From positions 62,001-126,000 of the forward strand of contig NZ_NIOF01000004.1 of the NCBI RefSeq assembly GCF_002205645.1: a DNA stretch of 64,000 nucleotides, read 5' to 3'. The DNA is from Roseateles aquatilis. GTDB lineage: Bacteria > Pseudomonadota > Gammaproteobacteria > Burkholderiales > Burkholderiaceae_C. Position numbers and translations under genes: made by a program. Positions 35,963-45,523 of this stretch are shown piece after piece. Position 1 is the first letter of the stretch; the number at the start of each line of letters is the position of its first letter. The notes under the pieces are model-generated. The model ran no database searches, was not told the DNA's origin, and saw only the letters and a program-made list of their open reading frames with translations.

Positions 35963-37546
35963 ATGGACCTGGACATCGTCGGTTTATCCCGACTGCAGTT
36001 CGCGATGACCGCGCTCTATCACTTCCTGTTCGTGCCGCTGACGCTCGGACTGTCCATCCTGCTGGCCATCATGGAGACCGTCTACGTGATGACCGGACGG
36101 CCCATCTGGCGGCAGATGACCAAGTTCTGGGGGGTGCTGTTCGGCATCAACTTCGCGCTGGGTGTCTCCACCGGCCTGGTGATGGAATTCCAGTTCGGCA
36201 TGAACTGGAGCTACTACAGCCACTATGTCGGCGACATCTTCGGCGCGCCGCTCGCGATCGAGGGCCTGATGGCCTTCTTCCTCGAAGCCACCTTCGTCGG
36301 CATGTTCTTCTTCGGCTGGGACCGCATGTCGCGCGTGGCGCACTGCATCGTGACCTGGTTGACCGCGCTGGGCACCAACTTCTCGGCGCTGTGGATCCTG
36401 ATCGCCAACGGCTGGATGCAGAACCCGGTCGGCGCGCGGCTCAACCCGCAGACGCTGCGGATGGAGGTCAGCGACTTCGCCCAGGTGCTGTTCAACCCGG
36501 TCGCGCAGGCCAAGTTCGTGCACACCGTGTCGGCCGGGTATGTCGTCGCGTCGATCTTCGTGCTGGGGGTCTCGGCCTGGTACCTGCTCAAGGGACGCCA
36601 CATCGACCTGGCGCGGCGCTCGATGACGGTGGCGGCATCGTTCGGGCTCGCGTCCTCGCTGTCGGTGGTGGTGCTGGGCGACGAGAGCGGCTACCTGTCC
36701 TCCGAGCACCAGAAGATGAAGCTCGCCGCCATCGAGGCGATGTGGCACACCGAGCCCGCGCCCGCGCCCTTCACCGCCTTCGGCTTCCCCGACCAGGCGG
36801 CGCGCGAGACCCATTACGCGATCCAGATCCCATGGGTGATGGGCCTGATCGGCACGCGCTCGCTGACCGAGGAGATTCCCGGCATCCTGGACCTGGTCAA
36901 GCTCGCCGAGCGCCGCATCCGCGAGGGCCAGCGCGCCTACGACGCGCTGCAGCAGATCCGCTCGCTGCCGCCGGGCGCGGCGGCGTCGGCGGCGTTGACC
37001 CGGACCTTCGACGGCCTGAGCCCGTCGCTGGGCTACGCGCTGCTGCTCAAGCGCTACGTCGACGATCCGCGCCTGGCCACCGAGGAGCAGATCGCCAAGG
37101 CCGCCTGGGACACGGTGCCGCAGGTCGCGCCGCTGTACTGGTCCTTCCGCGTGATGGTCGGGCTGGGGCTGTTCTTCATCGTGCTGACGGGCACCTTCTT
37201 CGTGCTCTCGGCGCGCCGCAAGCTGGACGCGCACCCGTGGCTGCTGAAGGTGGCGGTGTGGTCCATCCCGCTGCCCTGGATCGCGGCGGAGTGCGGCTGG
37301 ATCGTCGCCGAGCTGGGGCGCCAGCCCTGGGCGGTCGAGGGCGTGCTGCCGACCGCGGTGGCCGTCTCCAACCTGGGCATCGAGACCGTGCTGTTCACGC
37401 TGCTGGGTTTCGTGGCGCTCTACACGGTGCTGATCGTGGTGGAGATGAAGCTGATGCTGGCCGCGATCCGCAAAGGGCCGCAGCCCGAGCCGGTCCACGG
37501 CGACGGCGCCGACGTGCCGCTGATCGGCAAGGTCCGCGCCGTCTGA
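35963..37546 (+). CDS. cydA: Cytochrome bd ubiquinol oxidase subunit I
   Basis: 527 aa integral membrane protein, close to the usual length. Seen: haem ligand His near residue 20 (MTALYHFLF), a second in AKFVHTVSAGY, and the Met ligand in YWSFRVMVGLG, with a long Q-loop (about 250-380) as in the E. coli long-Q-loop type. Oxidises ubiquinol and reduces O2 with high affinity at the inner membrane. Strong RBS AGGAGG before ATG. Second gene of the cyd operon. Confidence 0.97.
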   Translation: MDLDIVGLSRLQFAMTALYHFLFVPLTLGLSILLAIMETVYVMTGRPIWRQMTKFWGVLFGINFALGVSTGLVMEFQFGMNWSYYSHYVGDIFGAPLAIEGLMAFFLEATFVGMFFFGWDRMSRVAHCIVTWLTALGTNFSALWILIANGWMQNPVGARLNPQTLRMEVSDFAQVLFNPVAQAKFVHTVSAGYVVASIFVLGVSAWYLLKGRHIDLARRSMTVAASFGLASSLSVVVLGDESGYLSSEHQKMKLAAIEAMWHTEPAPAPFTAFGFPDQAARETHYAIQIPWVMGLIGTRSLTEEIPGILDLVKLAERRIREGQRAYDALQQIRSLPPGAAASAALTRTFDGLSPSLGYALLLKRYVDDPRLATEEQIAKAAWDTVPQVAPLYWSFRVMVGLGLFFIVLTGTFFVLSARRKLDAHPWLLKVAVWSIPLPWIAAECGWIVAELGRQPWAVEGVLPTAVAVSNLGIETVLFTLLGFVALYTVLIVVEMKLMLAAIRKGPQPEPVHGDGADVPLIGKVRAV

Positions 37547-37586
37547 GCGCGGTGCGCCTGACTTCACGCAACTCGCGGAGCAACTC

Positions 37587-38741
37587 ATGATTCTTCACAC
37601 GCTCTTGGACTACGACGTCTTGCGCGTCATCTGGTGGCTGCTGCTGGGCATCCTGCTGATCGGCTTCGCCGTCACCGACGGCTTCGACCTGGGCGTGGGC
37701 ACGCTGCTGCCTTTCGTCGCCCGGGAGGACGTCGAGCGGCGCATCGTCATCAACACCATCGGCCCGATCTGGGAGGGCAACCAGGTCTGGCTGGTGCTGG
37801 GCGGCGGCGCCATCTTCGCGGCCTGGCCGCACATCTACGCGATGTCCTTCTCGGGCTTCTACCTGGCGATGTTCGCGGCGCTCCTCGCGCTGATCCTGCG
37901 GCCGGTCGGCTTCAAGTACCGCAGCAAGAAGGAGAGCCCGGCCTGGCGCGCCACCTGGGACTGGTGCCTGTTCATCGGCGGTTTCGTGCCGTCGCTGATC
38001 TTCGGCGTGGCGATCGGCAACGTGCTGCAGGGCGTGCCGTTCAACTTCTCGCCGGACATGCGCATGACCTACGAGGGCAGTTTCCTGGGCCTGCTGAACC
38101 CGTTCGCGGTGCTGTGCGGGCTGGTCTCGGTGGCGATGCTGGTGATGCACGGCGGCGCCTGGCTGGCGCTCAAGACCGAGGGCGCGGTGGCCGCCCGCGC
38201 GCGCGGCGCGGCGAGCGTCGCGGCGCTGGTCACCATCGTGCTGTACGCGCTGGCCGGCCTGCTGATCTGGAAGTACGTGACCGGCTACCAGTGGACCAGC
38301 ACGCACCTGCCCAACGGGCCGTCCAATCCGCTGGCCAAGACGGTGCAGGCGGGCATCGCGGGCGGCTGGCTGACCAACTACGCCAACCACCCGTGGACGC
38401 TGCTGGCACCGGTGCTGGGCTTCGCCGGGGCGCTGCTGGCCTTCGTCGGCCTGCGGGCGCGCTGGGAGGGCCTGACGCTGATCTTCAGCGGCCTGTCCAT
38501 CGCGGGGATCATCCTGAGCGTGGGCGCCTCGATGTTCCCGTTCATCGTGCCGTCGTCGACGCACCTGGCGTCGGCGCTGACGGTGTGGGACGCGTCGTCC
38601 AGCCACCTGACGCTGTTCATCATGCTGGTCTGCGCGGTGGTCTTCGTGCCCCTGATCCTGATCTACACCGCCTGGGTCTACAGCGTCATCTGGGGCAAGG
38701 TCCGGCCGCGCGACATCACGCACGGCGACCACGCGTATTGA
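37587..38741 (+). CDS. cydB: Cytochrome bd ubiquinol oxidase subunit II
   Basis: 384 aa, about eight transmembrane helices. Seen: the N-terminal DGFDLGVGTLLPF and GNQVWLVLGGGAIFAAWP segments diagnostic of CydB. It pairs with CydA in the bd oxidase. RBS GGAGC seven bases before ATG; 40 bp after cydA. Confidence 0.97.
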   Translation: MILHTLLDYDVLRVIWWLLLGILLIGFAVTDGFDLGVGTLLPFVAREDVERRIVINTIGPIWEGNQVWLVLGGGAIFAAWPHIYAMSFSGFYLAMFAALLALILRPVGFKYRSKKESPAWRATWDWCLFIGGFVPSLIFGVAIGNVLQGVPFNFSPDMRMTYEGSFLGLLNPFAVLCGLVSVAMLVMHGGAWLALKTEGAVAARARGAASVAALVTIVLYALAGLLIWKYVTGYQWTSTHLPNGPSNPLAKTVQAGIAGGWLTNYANHPWTLLAPVLGFAGALLAFVGLRARWEGLTLIFSGLSIAGIILSVGASMFPFIVPSSTHLASALTVWDASSSHLTLFIMLVCAVVFVPLILIYTAWVYSVIWGKVRPRDITHGDHAY

Positions 38742-38857
38742 TCGCGGCCGTCGCGCGGTCACGCCGAGTAGCCGCGCGGTGGCGGCGCGCCGCGACCCGC
38801 CCGCGGGTCGCGGCCTGGATTCAACATGCCGGTCCCTGACCGGAGAGAGGACTTCTC

Positions 38858-39004
38858 ATGTGGTACTTCGCCTGGCTCCTGGGCCTGCCGCTGGCCGCCG
38901 GCTTCGCGGTACTGAACGCGATGTGGTTCGAGCTGATGGACGACGAGGCGCACAAGCGCGCGCCGCCGCCGTTATCCGACCCGGGCGCCCGACACCCCCG
39001 CTGA
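38858..39004 (+). CDS. cydX: Cytochrome bd small subunit CydX
   Basis: 48 aa. Seen: N-terminus MWYFAWLLGLPLA with a single transmembrane helix, then a short polar tail, matching the CydX/YbgT family (37-50 aa) that stabilises the bd haems. RBS GAGAGAGG lies upstream of ATG. It lies 116 bp after cydB, a gap that contains an 11-bp hairpin (38790-38813). Confidence 0.92.
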   Translation: MWYFAWLLGLPLAAGFAVLNAMWFELMDDEAHKRAPPPLSDPGARHPR

Positions 39005-39120
39005 GGGGGCGCATCCGAATGTCCGCATTCCGGACACCACAACCGCAGCACGCCCGGCAACTTTCCGCAACCGGGGGCCCGGAATCCCCCGAACCGATGG
39101 TGGGTCACCGGTTCTCGCGA

Positions 39121-39150
39121 TTGATGCGGGCGGGCGGACGGGACTAGTAT
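39121..39150 (+). promoter_or_regulatory. Putative sigma-70 promoter for small membrane ORF
   Basis: TTGATG (39121-39126) and TAGTAT (39145-39150) are separated by 18 bp, each matching four of six consensus positions, in a relatively AT-richer stretch about 90 bp upstream of the 32-aa ORF. Confidence 0.5.
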
Positions 39151-39239
39151 TGATCGCTCCTCCCGACGTTTCGGGCTCAGCGCCCGGGGCGTCGGGCATC
39201 GCAGCAACGGCCTTGCGGCCCCGCCACCAGGAGCAGTCC

Positions 39240-39338
39240 ATGCTTGAAGTGATCGGCGCGATTCTGGTGGGGGCGTTCGCCCTCACCTTCATGGTCCTGT
39301 GCGTCGGACCGATGATGCTGAACTCCGAAGACCTGTGA
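39240..39338 (+). CDS. 32-aa single-pass membrane peptide
   Basis: ATG at 39240 is preceded by AGGAGC with seven-base spacing. The peptide starts MLEVIGAILVGAFALTFMV and is one hydrophobic helix with an acidic, helix-ending tail (LNSEDL). No family recognised. It lies after cydX, with its own promoter-like sequence, so it may be an independent small membrane protein or another bd-associated peptide. Expression is unproven. Confidence 0.55.
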   Translation: MLEVIGAILVGAFALTFMVLCVGPMMLNSEDL

Positions 39339-39431
39339 CCGCGTGAGGTCCGCCGCCGGTCGGCGCCACCGCTCATAGCGGTCGGCTATCGACCGGGCGT
39401 GCGGGCACAAGGCTTGCCACTCCGGCAGGCC

Positions 39432-40169
39432 ATGAAAATCACCGTCCTGACCGTCAACCTCCACAAGGGCTTCGGCTTCTTCAATCGCCGCTTCATCCTG
39501 CACGAGCTGCGGGAAGCGGTCCGGGCGGTGTCCGCCGACGTGGTCTTCCTGCAGGAAGTGCTGGGCGAGCATGAACTGCACGCCACCCGCATCCCGAGCT
39601 GGCCGCGAACGCCCCATTACGAATTCCTGGCCGACAGCCTGTGGAGCGACTTCGCGTACGGCCGCAACGCGGTCTATCCGCAGGGACATCACGGCAACGC
39701 GTTGCTGTCCAAGTTCGCGATCACCCATCACACCAACCACGACGTCTCGATCGAGGGGCCCGAGCGCCGCGGCATGCTGCACAGCGTGCTGCGGCTGGCC
39801 GATGGACGCCCGCTGCACGCCATCTGCGTGCACCTGGGGCTGCGGGAATCGCACCGCCAGCGGCAGGTCCAGCGCCTGTGCCAGCTCATCGACGGCATCC
39901 CCGGCGACGAGCCGGTGATCGTCGCCGGCGACTTCAACGACTGGCGCCAGCGCGCCCACCACATGCTGAGCCGCTGCGCAGGCCTGGCCGAGGTCTTCGT
40001 GAAGGCTTACGGCGCCGCGGCGCGGACCTTCCCGGCGCGGTTGCCGCTGCTGGCGCTGGATCGCATCTATGTGCGCGGGGCGACGGTCCAGCATCCGATC
40101 GTGCTGCCGCGCCGGCCCTGGTCGCACCTGTCCGACCATGCGCCGCTGGCGGCGGAGATCTCGCTGTGA
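39432..40169 (+). CDS. Endonuclease/exonuclease/phosphatase-family protein
   Basis: 245 aa from ATG at 39432 (MKITVLTVNLHKG); a GTG at 39399 would add 11 residues. Seen: the metal-binding N of VNLHKG, Glu in FLQEVLGEHE, the GDFND motif in VAGDFNDW, and the final SDHAPL. These are the EEP-superfamily phosphoesterase residues. Its stop overlaps the start of the cardiolipin synthase (GTGA), a pairing common in Proteobacteria (E. coli ybhP-clsB), suggesting a role in phospholipid metabolism. Confidence 0.88.
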   Translation: MKITVLTVNLHKGFGFFNRRFILHELREAVRAVSADVVFLQEVLGEHELHATRIPSWPRTPHYEFLADSLWSDFAYGRNAVYPQGHHGNALLSKFAITHHTNHDVSIEGPERRGMLHSVLRLADGRPLHAICVHLGLRESHRQRQVQRLCQLIDGIPGDEPVIVAGDFNDWRQRAHHMLSRCAGLAEVFVKAYGAAARTFPARLPLLALDRIYVRGATVQHPIVLPRRPWSHLSDHAPLAAEISL

Positions 40170-41458
40170 AGCGCCCCGACTGGACCGACGGCAACCGCCT
40201 CGAACTGCTCGAGAACGGCGAGGAGTACTTCCCGGCCGTCTTCGCCGCGATCGAGGCGGCGCGTCACGAGGTCCGGGTCGAGACCTTCATCCTCTTCGAG
40301 GACAAGGTCGGGCTGGCCCTGCGCGAGGTGCTGATGGCGGCGGCGCGGCGCGGCGTGCGGGTCGACATGACGGTGGACGGCTTCGGCTCGCCGGAACTGT
40401 CGGAGCCGTTCGTGCGCGGCCTGATCGACGCGGGCGTGCGCATCCACGTCTTCGATCCGCCGCCGCGGCTCTCGCGTCGGCTGCGGCCGTTCCGGCGGCT
40501 GCATCGCAAGATCGTCGTCGTCGACGGCGAGGTCGGCTTCATCGGCGGCATCAACTTCTCGGCCGATCACCTGATCGACTTCGGGCCCGAGGCCAAGCAG
40601 GACTACGCGGTGCGCGTGCACGGCCCGGCGGTGGACCAGTTGCGGCGCGTCACCAGCGAGATCGTCGAGCACGCCGCGCCCCGCCATTGGTGGTCCCTGC
40701 GCGGCGCGACGAAGAATGCCGCTCGGGGCGCGCGCGTCACGACGCCTGCGCACGCCGAGCGGGCCAAGGCCGTCGTGGTCACGCGTGATAACCACCGGCA
40801 CCGCGACGACATCGAGCGCATGTACCGGCTCGCCCTGCACGCGGCCCGGCGCGAGGTGATCATCGCCAACGCCTACTTCTTCCCCGGCTTCCTGTTGCTG
40901 CGCAGCATGCAGCGCGCCGCGCGGCGCGGCGTGGACGTCCACCTGATCCTGCAGGGCCAGCCGGACATCGCCTGGGCAAGGTGGGCGGCGCGGATGGTCT
41001 ATGGGCAGCTGATGCGGTCGGGGGTCCACATCCACGAGTACTGCGAGCGGCCGATGCACGGCAAGGTCGCGCTGGTGGACGACGCCTGGGCGACGGTGGG
41101 CTCCAGCAACCTGGATCCGCTGAGCCTGTCGCTGAACCTGGAAGCCAACCTGATCATCGAGGACGCCGATTTCAATCGCGCGCTGCGCGACAAGCTGCAG
41201 CCGTTGATGCGGGACCGCTGCCGCAAGCTGAAGCTGGAGGACACGACGATGCATCGCTGGTGGTGGCGGCTGGGCGTCGGCGCGGTGGTCTTCCACGTGA
41301 TGCGGCACTTCCCGCGCTGGCTCGCGCGCCTGCCCCGGATGACGCAGCCGGTCATGCCGGTGGCGGAGACGCCGGTGCTGGTCAGCGCGCCGCAATCGCC
41401 GCCGGCGCAGGCCTGGCAGTGGCAGATCGACCCCTTGAGCGGAAAGGCCGTCGATTGA
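40166..41458 (+). CDS. clsB: Cardiolipin synthase, ClsB type
   Basis: 430 aa. Seen: two phospholipase-D HKD motifs, HRKIVVVDGEVGFIGG near residue 113 and MHGKVALVDDAWATVGSSN near 297. ClsB-type enzymes make cardiolipin from phosphatidylglycerol, in some species with phosphatidylethanolamine. GTG start overlaps the upstream EEP gene by four bases; stop overlaps the next start. The C-terminal 70 residues are basic, with a hydrophobic stretch and a Pro-rich tail. Confidence 0.92.
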   Translation: MKRPDWTDGNRLELLENGEEYFPAVFAAIEAARHEVRVETFILFEDKVGLALREVLMAAARRGVRVDMTVDGFGSPELSEPFVRGLIDAGVRIHVFDPPPRLSRRLRPFRRLHRKIVVVDGEVGFIGGINFSADHLIDFGPEAKQDYAVRVHGPAVDQLRRVTSEIVEHAAPRHWWSLRGATKNAARGARVTTPAHAERAKAVVVTRDNHRHRDDIERMYRLALHAARREVIIANAYFFPGFLLLRSMQRAARRGVDVHLILQGQPDIAWARWAARMVYGQLMRSGVHIHEYCERPMHGKVALVDDAWATVGSSNLDPLSLSLNLEANLIIEDADFNRALRDKLQPLMRDRCRKLKLEDTTMHRWWWRLGVGAVVFHVMRHFPRWLARLPRMTQPVMPVAETPVLVSAPQSPPAQAWQWQIDPLSGKAVD

Positions 41459-42420
41459 GCGCCGCGCCGGGCTCCCCCGTCGCTCCGGCGGCTCCGGCCT
41501 CGTTTTCCGCGAGCCGGCATCGCTGGGGCCGATGGCTGGGCGCGCTGTTCGGCATCGCCGTGCTCGCGCTGCTGGCGTGGGCCGGACGCAAGATCGAATG
41601 GCCCGAGGTCATCGCCGCGCTGCGCGGCATGCCGGTCGACGTGCTCGTGGGCGCCGCGGCGCTGTGCGTGCTCAGCCATCTGATCTACAGCGGCTACGAC
41701 CTGATCGGCAAGCGCTGGACCGGCCATCGGGTCCCCACGCGCCGGGTGATGCTGATCACGTTCATCAGCTACGCGTTCAACCTCAACCTCGGCTCGCTGG
41801 TCGGCGCCGTCGCGATGCGGCTGCGGCTGTATGCGCGCGAGGGTCTCGCGCAACCGGTGCCGACGCAGATCCTCGCGCTCAGCATGGCGTCCAACTGGCT
41901 GGGCTACGGCGTGCTGGCGGGCGGTCTGTTCCTGCTGGGCGAGCTGTCTCCGCCGGCCGACTGGCAGGTCGGCGCCGCCGCACTGCGCGGGCTGGGCGCG
42001 CTGATGTGGGTGCTGGTCGGCGGTTACCTCGCGCTGTGCGCCTTCGCCACCCGGCGCGAGGCGACGCTGCGCGGCCACGAATTCTTCCTGCCCAGCTTCC
42101 GGCTCGCGTTGATGCAACTGGTGATCTCGTCGGCCAACTGGTTGACGATGGGCGCGGTGTTGTGGGTGCTGTTGCGGCAAGGCGCGACCTACCCGGAGAC
42201 GCTGGCCGTGCTGCTGGTCGCGGCGGTGGCCGGCGTCGTCACCCACGTGCCCGCGGGGTTGGGGGTGCTGGAGGCCGTGTTCGTGGGGCTGCTGGGCCCC
42301 ACGCTGGGGCCCGGCAAGGTGCTCGCGGCGTTGATCGCGTATCGGGCGCTGTACTACCTCGCCCCGCTGATGGTGGCCACGGGGGCCTACTTCGTGCTGG
42401 AGGCGAAGGCAAGGCGGTGA
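41455..42420 (+). CDS. Lysylphosphatidylglycerol-synthase-like integral membrane protein
   Basis: About 321 aa with seven to eight hydrophobic segments. Seen: YDLIGKRWTGHRVP, ISYAFNLNLGS and THVPAGLGVLEAVF, which match the UPF0104/YbhN (AglD/MprF flippase-like) family. The partner in the E. coli ybhP-clsB-ybhN set is the same, supporting a membrane lipid role, perhaps lipid translocation. The start is uncertain: TTG at 41455 overlaps the ClsB stop (TTGA) and no ATG is present in frame before the first helix. Confidence 0.85.
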   Translation: MSAAPGSPVAPAAPASFSASRHRWGRWLGALFGIAVLALLAWAGRKIEWPEVIAALRGMPVDVLVGAAALCVLSHLIYSGYDLIGKRWTGHRVPTRRVMLITFISYAFNLNLGSLVGAVAMRLRLYAREGLAQPVPTQILALSMASNWLGYGVLAGGLFLLGELSPPADWQVGAAALRGLGALMWVLVGGYLALCAFATRREATLRGHEFFLPSFRLALMQLVISSANWLTMGAVLWVLLRQGATYPETLAVLLVAAVAGVVTHVPAGLGVLEAVFVGLLGPTLGPGKVLAALIAYRALYYLAPLMVATGAYFVLEAKARR

Positions 42421-42433
42421 CGCGCCAGGCGTC

Positions 42434-42802
42434 TCACTGGACCGTCGGGGACACCAGTTGGAAGTAGCTGGGCGCGGGCGCGTTGTTGTAGCTCGGGAGC
42501 AGGTGGCAGGCCGGCGCTTCCGGGTACTGGACCACCGCCGTCATGTTGGTGCTGATCGCGAGCTGTGAGGACGCCAGCCAACTCTTGCACACGGCGACGG
42601 GCACGCCTCCCCGGACGCTCTCGGTACTGCACAGGTAAGTCCAGTCATTGCGATACGACATGAAGACGGACACCGCGCCGTTGACCTCGTGCAGCACCCG
42701 CTGCACCTTGCCCGTGCACCACTGGGGATCTGCCATCGCGGTGTTGGAGACGACGAGAAGGGCCAGCGCGGCGCGTCTGGCGAAACGGATCGAGAGTCGC
42801 AT
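42434..42802 (-). CDS. Small secreted Cys-containing protein, unknown function
   Basis: 122 aa from ATG at 42802. Seen: basic N-terminus (RLSIRFARR), hydrophobic core and an AMA cleavage site, so a Sec signal peptide of about 23 residues; the mature part has four Cys spread in WCTG, YLCS, AVCK and ACHL, which could form two disulfides in the periplasm. Family not recognised. Converges with the upstream membrane protein with 13 bp between stops. Confidence 0.65.
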   Translation of the reverse strand: MRLSIRFARRAALALLVVSNTAMADPQWCTGKVQRVLHEVNGAVSVFMSYRNDWTYLCSTESVRGGVPVAVCKSWLASSQLAISTNMTAVVQYPEAPACHLLPSYNNAPAPSYFQLVSPTVQ

Positions 42803-43066
42803 GAAGCTGTTCCGGTGAAGTCCGTCGCCACGCGGGCGACGAGCGATCGATGGGCGAGCCGCCCTGCCCGACACCGGAAGTTTCCCTCGCACGACCCAGC
42901 TCACGCACCTGGCCCGGACGGGCCGGTGGCGGCGCTCGATGCTGATCCTCCCTGGCGCCGGTTCGTCCGGCTCGTTCTTATCGGCGGCGCCGTGGGCGCC
43001 TGCCGGGGTTGGACGATACGGCGAACGTCACGCGTGGGCAATAGGGGACGCGGTCGCCGGGCCGGC

Positions 43067-44377
43067 TCAGCCGCCCGGCGGCAGCAGACGGATCACCAGC
43101 GGCGCGACCAGCTCGCGCACCATGATGCCGAGCCCGCCGAACGCCGCGATCGCGATCATCGCCAGCGCCAGCCGCGCGATCAGCTTGGGGTGACCGGTGC
43201 GGACGATGAAGGACAGGCTGAACGCCAGGCTGGTCAACGACGCCAGCACCGCGCCGTTGGCCGCGACGTCGAAACCGATCGCGCCTTGCGCGGCCATGCT
43301 GGCCGCGGCGGCCACGGCGCTGGCGCTCGACAGCAGGCCGCCGACGATGGTGACGAGGTAGAAGCCGGACTCGCCGAACTCCCGCTGCATCAACCGGCCC
43401 ACCACGTGCAGCGCCAGGAACAGCAGCCCGTAGCGCAACGCCACGGGCAGCGAGAACGGCAGCTCCAGCTTGATGTCGGACACGTCGTCCGCCGCGATGC
43501 CGCGCCGGTGCAGCAGGCTCAGCAGGACGAAACCCGCCGCCCCCGCCACCATCAGCAGGAAGGCCGCGGCGGCGTTGACGAAGGCCAGCGGCGTCAGTAT
43601 CAGCAGCAGCACCCCGTTGCGCATCACCATCGCGGCCACCGCCACCAGCACGGCCCGATAGGCGCCCTCGGCGAAACGGCCCTGCGTCTCGCGCACCCGC
43701 GTGGCCATCTCCACGACGGTGAAGTTGCTGTTGACCAGCCCGCCGAAGAAGGCCGACAGCTCGGAGCCCTTGCTGCCGTACAGCTTCCACAGGATGTAAT
43801 TCACGAAGCCGATGCTGGCGATAAGAATCACCGTGACCCACGCGGCGCGCGGCTCGATCAGGTGCCAGGGACCGACCGCGCCGGTGGGCAACGCCGGATA
43901 GATGACGATGGCCAGGATGGCGAGCAGCAGTGCGGAACGCACCTCGCCCTCCGACAGTCCCATCGACAGACCCGACAGCCGCTCCTTCCACGCCAGCAGC
44001 GCCGTCGTGCTGACCATCACCGCCGCCGGCGTCACCGTGTGGCCCAGGCCGCACAGGATGCCCGCCATGCAGGTCACCAGCATCGCCGCGGAGGTCGTCA
44101 GCTCCGGCCCGACGCCCGCGCGCAGCGTGTGCACGTTGAGCGGGACGGCCAGGCCCGCGGCCAGCAGCAGGCTCAGCAGCGCGTAGTTCTCGCCCAGCGA
44201 GCCGCCCAGCGCGCCCAGCAACGCGATGAAGCCGAAGGTCCGCAGCCCCGCTTCCTTGCCGCGCCGCTCGCGCTCCAGCCCGAGCAGCAGCCCCAGGGAC
44301 AGCGCCAGCGCGAGGCGGACGAGGATCTCAAGATAAGGCCATTCCGCGTTCGGAAGCGGGGTCACCATCGATGTCAT
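43067..44377 (-). CDS. MgtC/SapB-DUF4010 family membrane protein
   Basis: 436 aa from ATG at 44377, with about 12 hydrophobic segments. Seen: an N-terminal MgtC/SapB-like part with LSLGLLLGLERERRGKEAGLRTF, then a DUF4010-like part with VNSNFTVVEMA and SSASAVAAAASMA. Members are inner-membrane proteins of uncertain function, linked in some cases to Mg2+ stress. Divergence from neighbours gives no operon clue. An upstream in-frame ATG at 44467 is possible but lacks an RBS. Confidence 0.85.
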   Translation of the reverse strand: MTSMVTPLPNAEWPYLEILVRLALALSLGLLLGLERERRGKEAGLRTFGFIALLGALGGSLGENYALLSLLLAAGLAVPLNVHTLRAGVGPELTTSAAMLVTCMAGILCGLGHTVTPAAVMVSTTALLAWKERLSGLSMGLSEGEVRSALLLAILAIVIYPALPTGAVGPWHLIEPRAAWVTVILIASIGFVNYILWKLYGSKGSELSAFFGGLVNSNFTVVEMATRVRETQGRFAEGAYRAVLVAVAAMVMRNGVLLLILTPLAFVNAAAAFLLMVAGAAGFVLLSLLHRRGIAADDVSDIKLELPFSLPVALRYGLLFLALHVVGRLMQREFGESGFYLVTIVGGLLSSASAVAAAASMAAQGAIGFDVAANGAVLASLTSLAFSLSFIVRTGHPKLIARLALAMIAIAAFGGLGIMVRELVAPLVIRLLPPGG

Positions 44378-44596
44378 CGATTCAGGGTAACGCAAGGCAG
44401 GGGCGAGGCTCAAGCCCATGCCCGGCATCGCCGCGCCACTTGCGCCACCTGCACCGACGGAGCCCACGGTGCCATCCCGGCGACGTCGGCGCGGCGGTCT
44501 GGGTGGAAGTCCGCCTCGAACGCAGGCGCCGGTCCGACCATCGCTCAGATCGACCGTTCAGATCAACCGCTCGACCCGATCGTTCGACCCGATCGC

Positions 44597-45523
44597 TCAG
44601 ACCGCCCAGCGCAGCATCGGCGCCGGCACCGCCAGCGGCACGCGCGGGGTCGGGTCATGCGTCTCCTGTCCCGGCGTCTTCAGCACGCGGTCGAGCAACT
44701 GCTGCTCCAGTGCCGCGAAGGCGGCATCGCGGCGTCGCGGCCGCGGCAGATCGATGCGCAGGTCCAGTGCCAGCCGCCCGTCCTCGATCAGCAGCACGCG
44801 GTCAGCCAGCGCGACGGCTTCCGCCACGTCATGCGTGACCAGCAACGCGGTGAACCGATGGCGCGCCCACAACGTCTCGATCAGGCGCTGCATGTCGATG
44901 CGCGTCAGTGCGTCCAGCGCGCCGAGCGGCTCGTCCAGCAGCAGCAGCCGCGGCGCGTGCACCAACGCCCGCGCCAGCGCGACCCGCTGCCGCTGCCCGC
45001 CGGACAGGCGCGCCGGCCACTCCAGCGCGCGATCCGCCAGGCCCACCTGCGCCAGCGCCTCCAGCGCCTGGTCCCGCGCCTGCGGCCCGTCCAGGCCGAG
45101 CGCGACGTTGTCCAGCACCCGCGCCCACGGCAGCAGCCGCGCGTCCTGGAACATGAAGCGCAGGTCGGCTGCGTCGCCCGCCTCCAGCCGGCCCGCGCTC
45201 GGCGCGTCCAGCCCGGCCAGCAAGCGCAGCAGCGTGCTCTTGCCGCAGCCGCTGCGGCCGATCACCGCGACGAACTCGCCGGCACCGACCCGCAGGTCGA
45301 TGCCATGCAGCACCTGGCGCTCCCCGAAGGACTTGGACAGCCCGTCCAGGCGCACGGCCTGTCCACCCGGCCCTGTCGGCACGGCCTCCCGCAGCACGGC
45401 GGACGCGGCACGGCGGGCGGGCGACGGCACGGCGGGTCGCAAGGGTCGGGAGGCCTGCGACTCCCGCGAGTTCTGCGAATCCTGCCATTCGCCCAGGACG
45501 TCGATCTCGGTCACGCTCATCAT
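44597..45523 (-). CDS. ssuB: Aliphatic sulfonate ABC transporter ATP-binding protein
   Basis: 308 aa. Seen: Walker [10 protein letters not shown], signature LSGGQRQR, Walker [13 protein letters not shown] and switch THDVAEA. A 50-residue N-terminal extension precedes the ABC domain. ATG at 45523 overlaps the permease stop (ATGA). Last gene of ssuEADCB; powers uptake of alkanesulfonates as sulfur source. Confidence 0.93.
   Translation of the reverse strand: MMSVTEIDVLGEWQDSQNSRESQASRPLRPAVPSPARRAASAVLREAVPTGPGGQAVRLDGLSKSFGERQVLHGIDLRVGAGEFVAVIGRSGCGKSTLLRLLAGLDAPSAGRLEAGDAADLRFMFQDARLLPWARVLDNVALGLDGPQARDQALEALAQVGLADRALEWPARLSGGQRQRVALARALVHAPRLLLLDEPLGALDALTRIDMQRLIETLWARHRFTALLVTHDVAEAVALADRVLLIEDGRLALDLRIDLPRPRRRDAAFAALEQQLLDRVLKTPGQETHDPTPRVPLAVPAPMLRWAV

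Noticed and set aside
38790-38813. 11-bp hairpin between cydB and cydX as a terminator
   Set aside because: The stem is perfect but has a very short loop and no following T-run, and cydX lies just downstream, so at most an attenuator or mRNA processing site.
44539-44596. Repeated CGACCCGATCG and TCAGATC motifs before ssuB stop
   Set aside because: Too short and imprecise to call an operator or repeat family.
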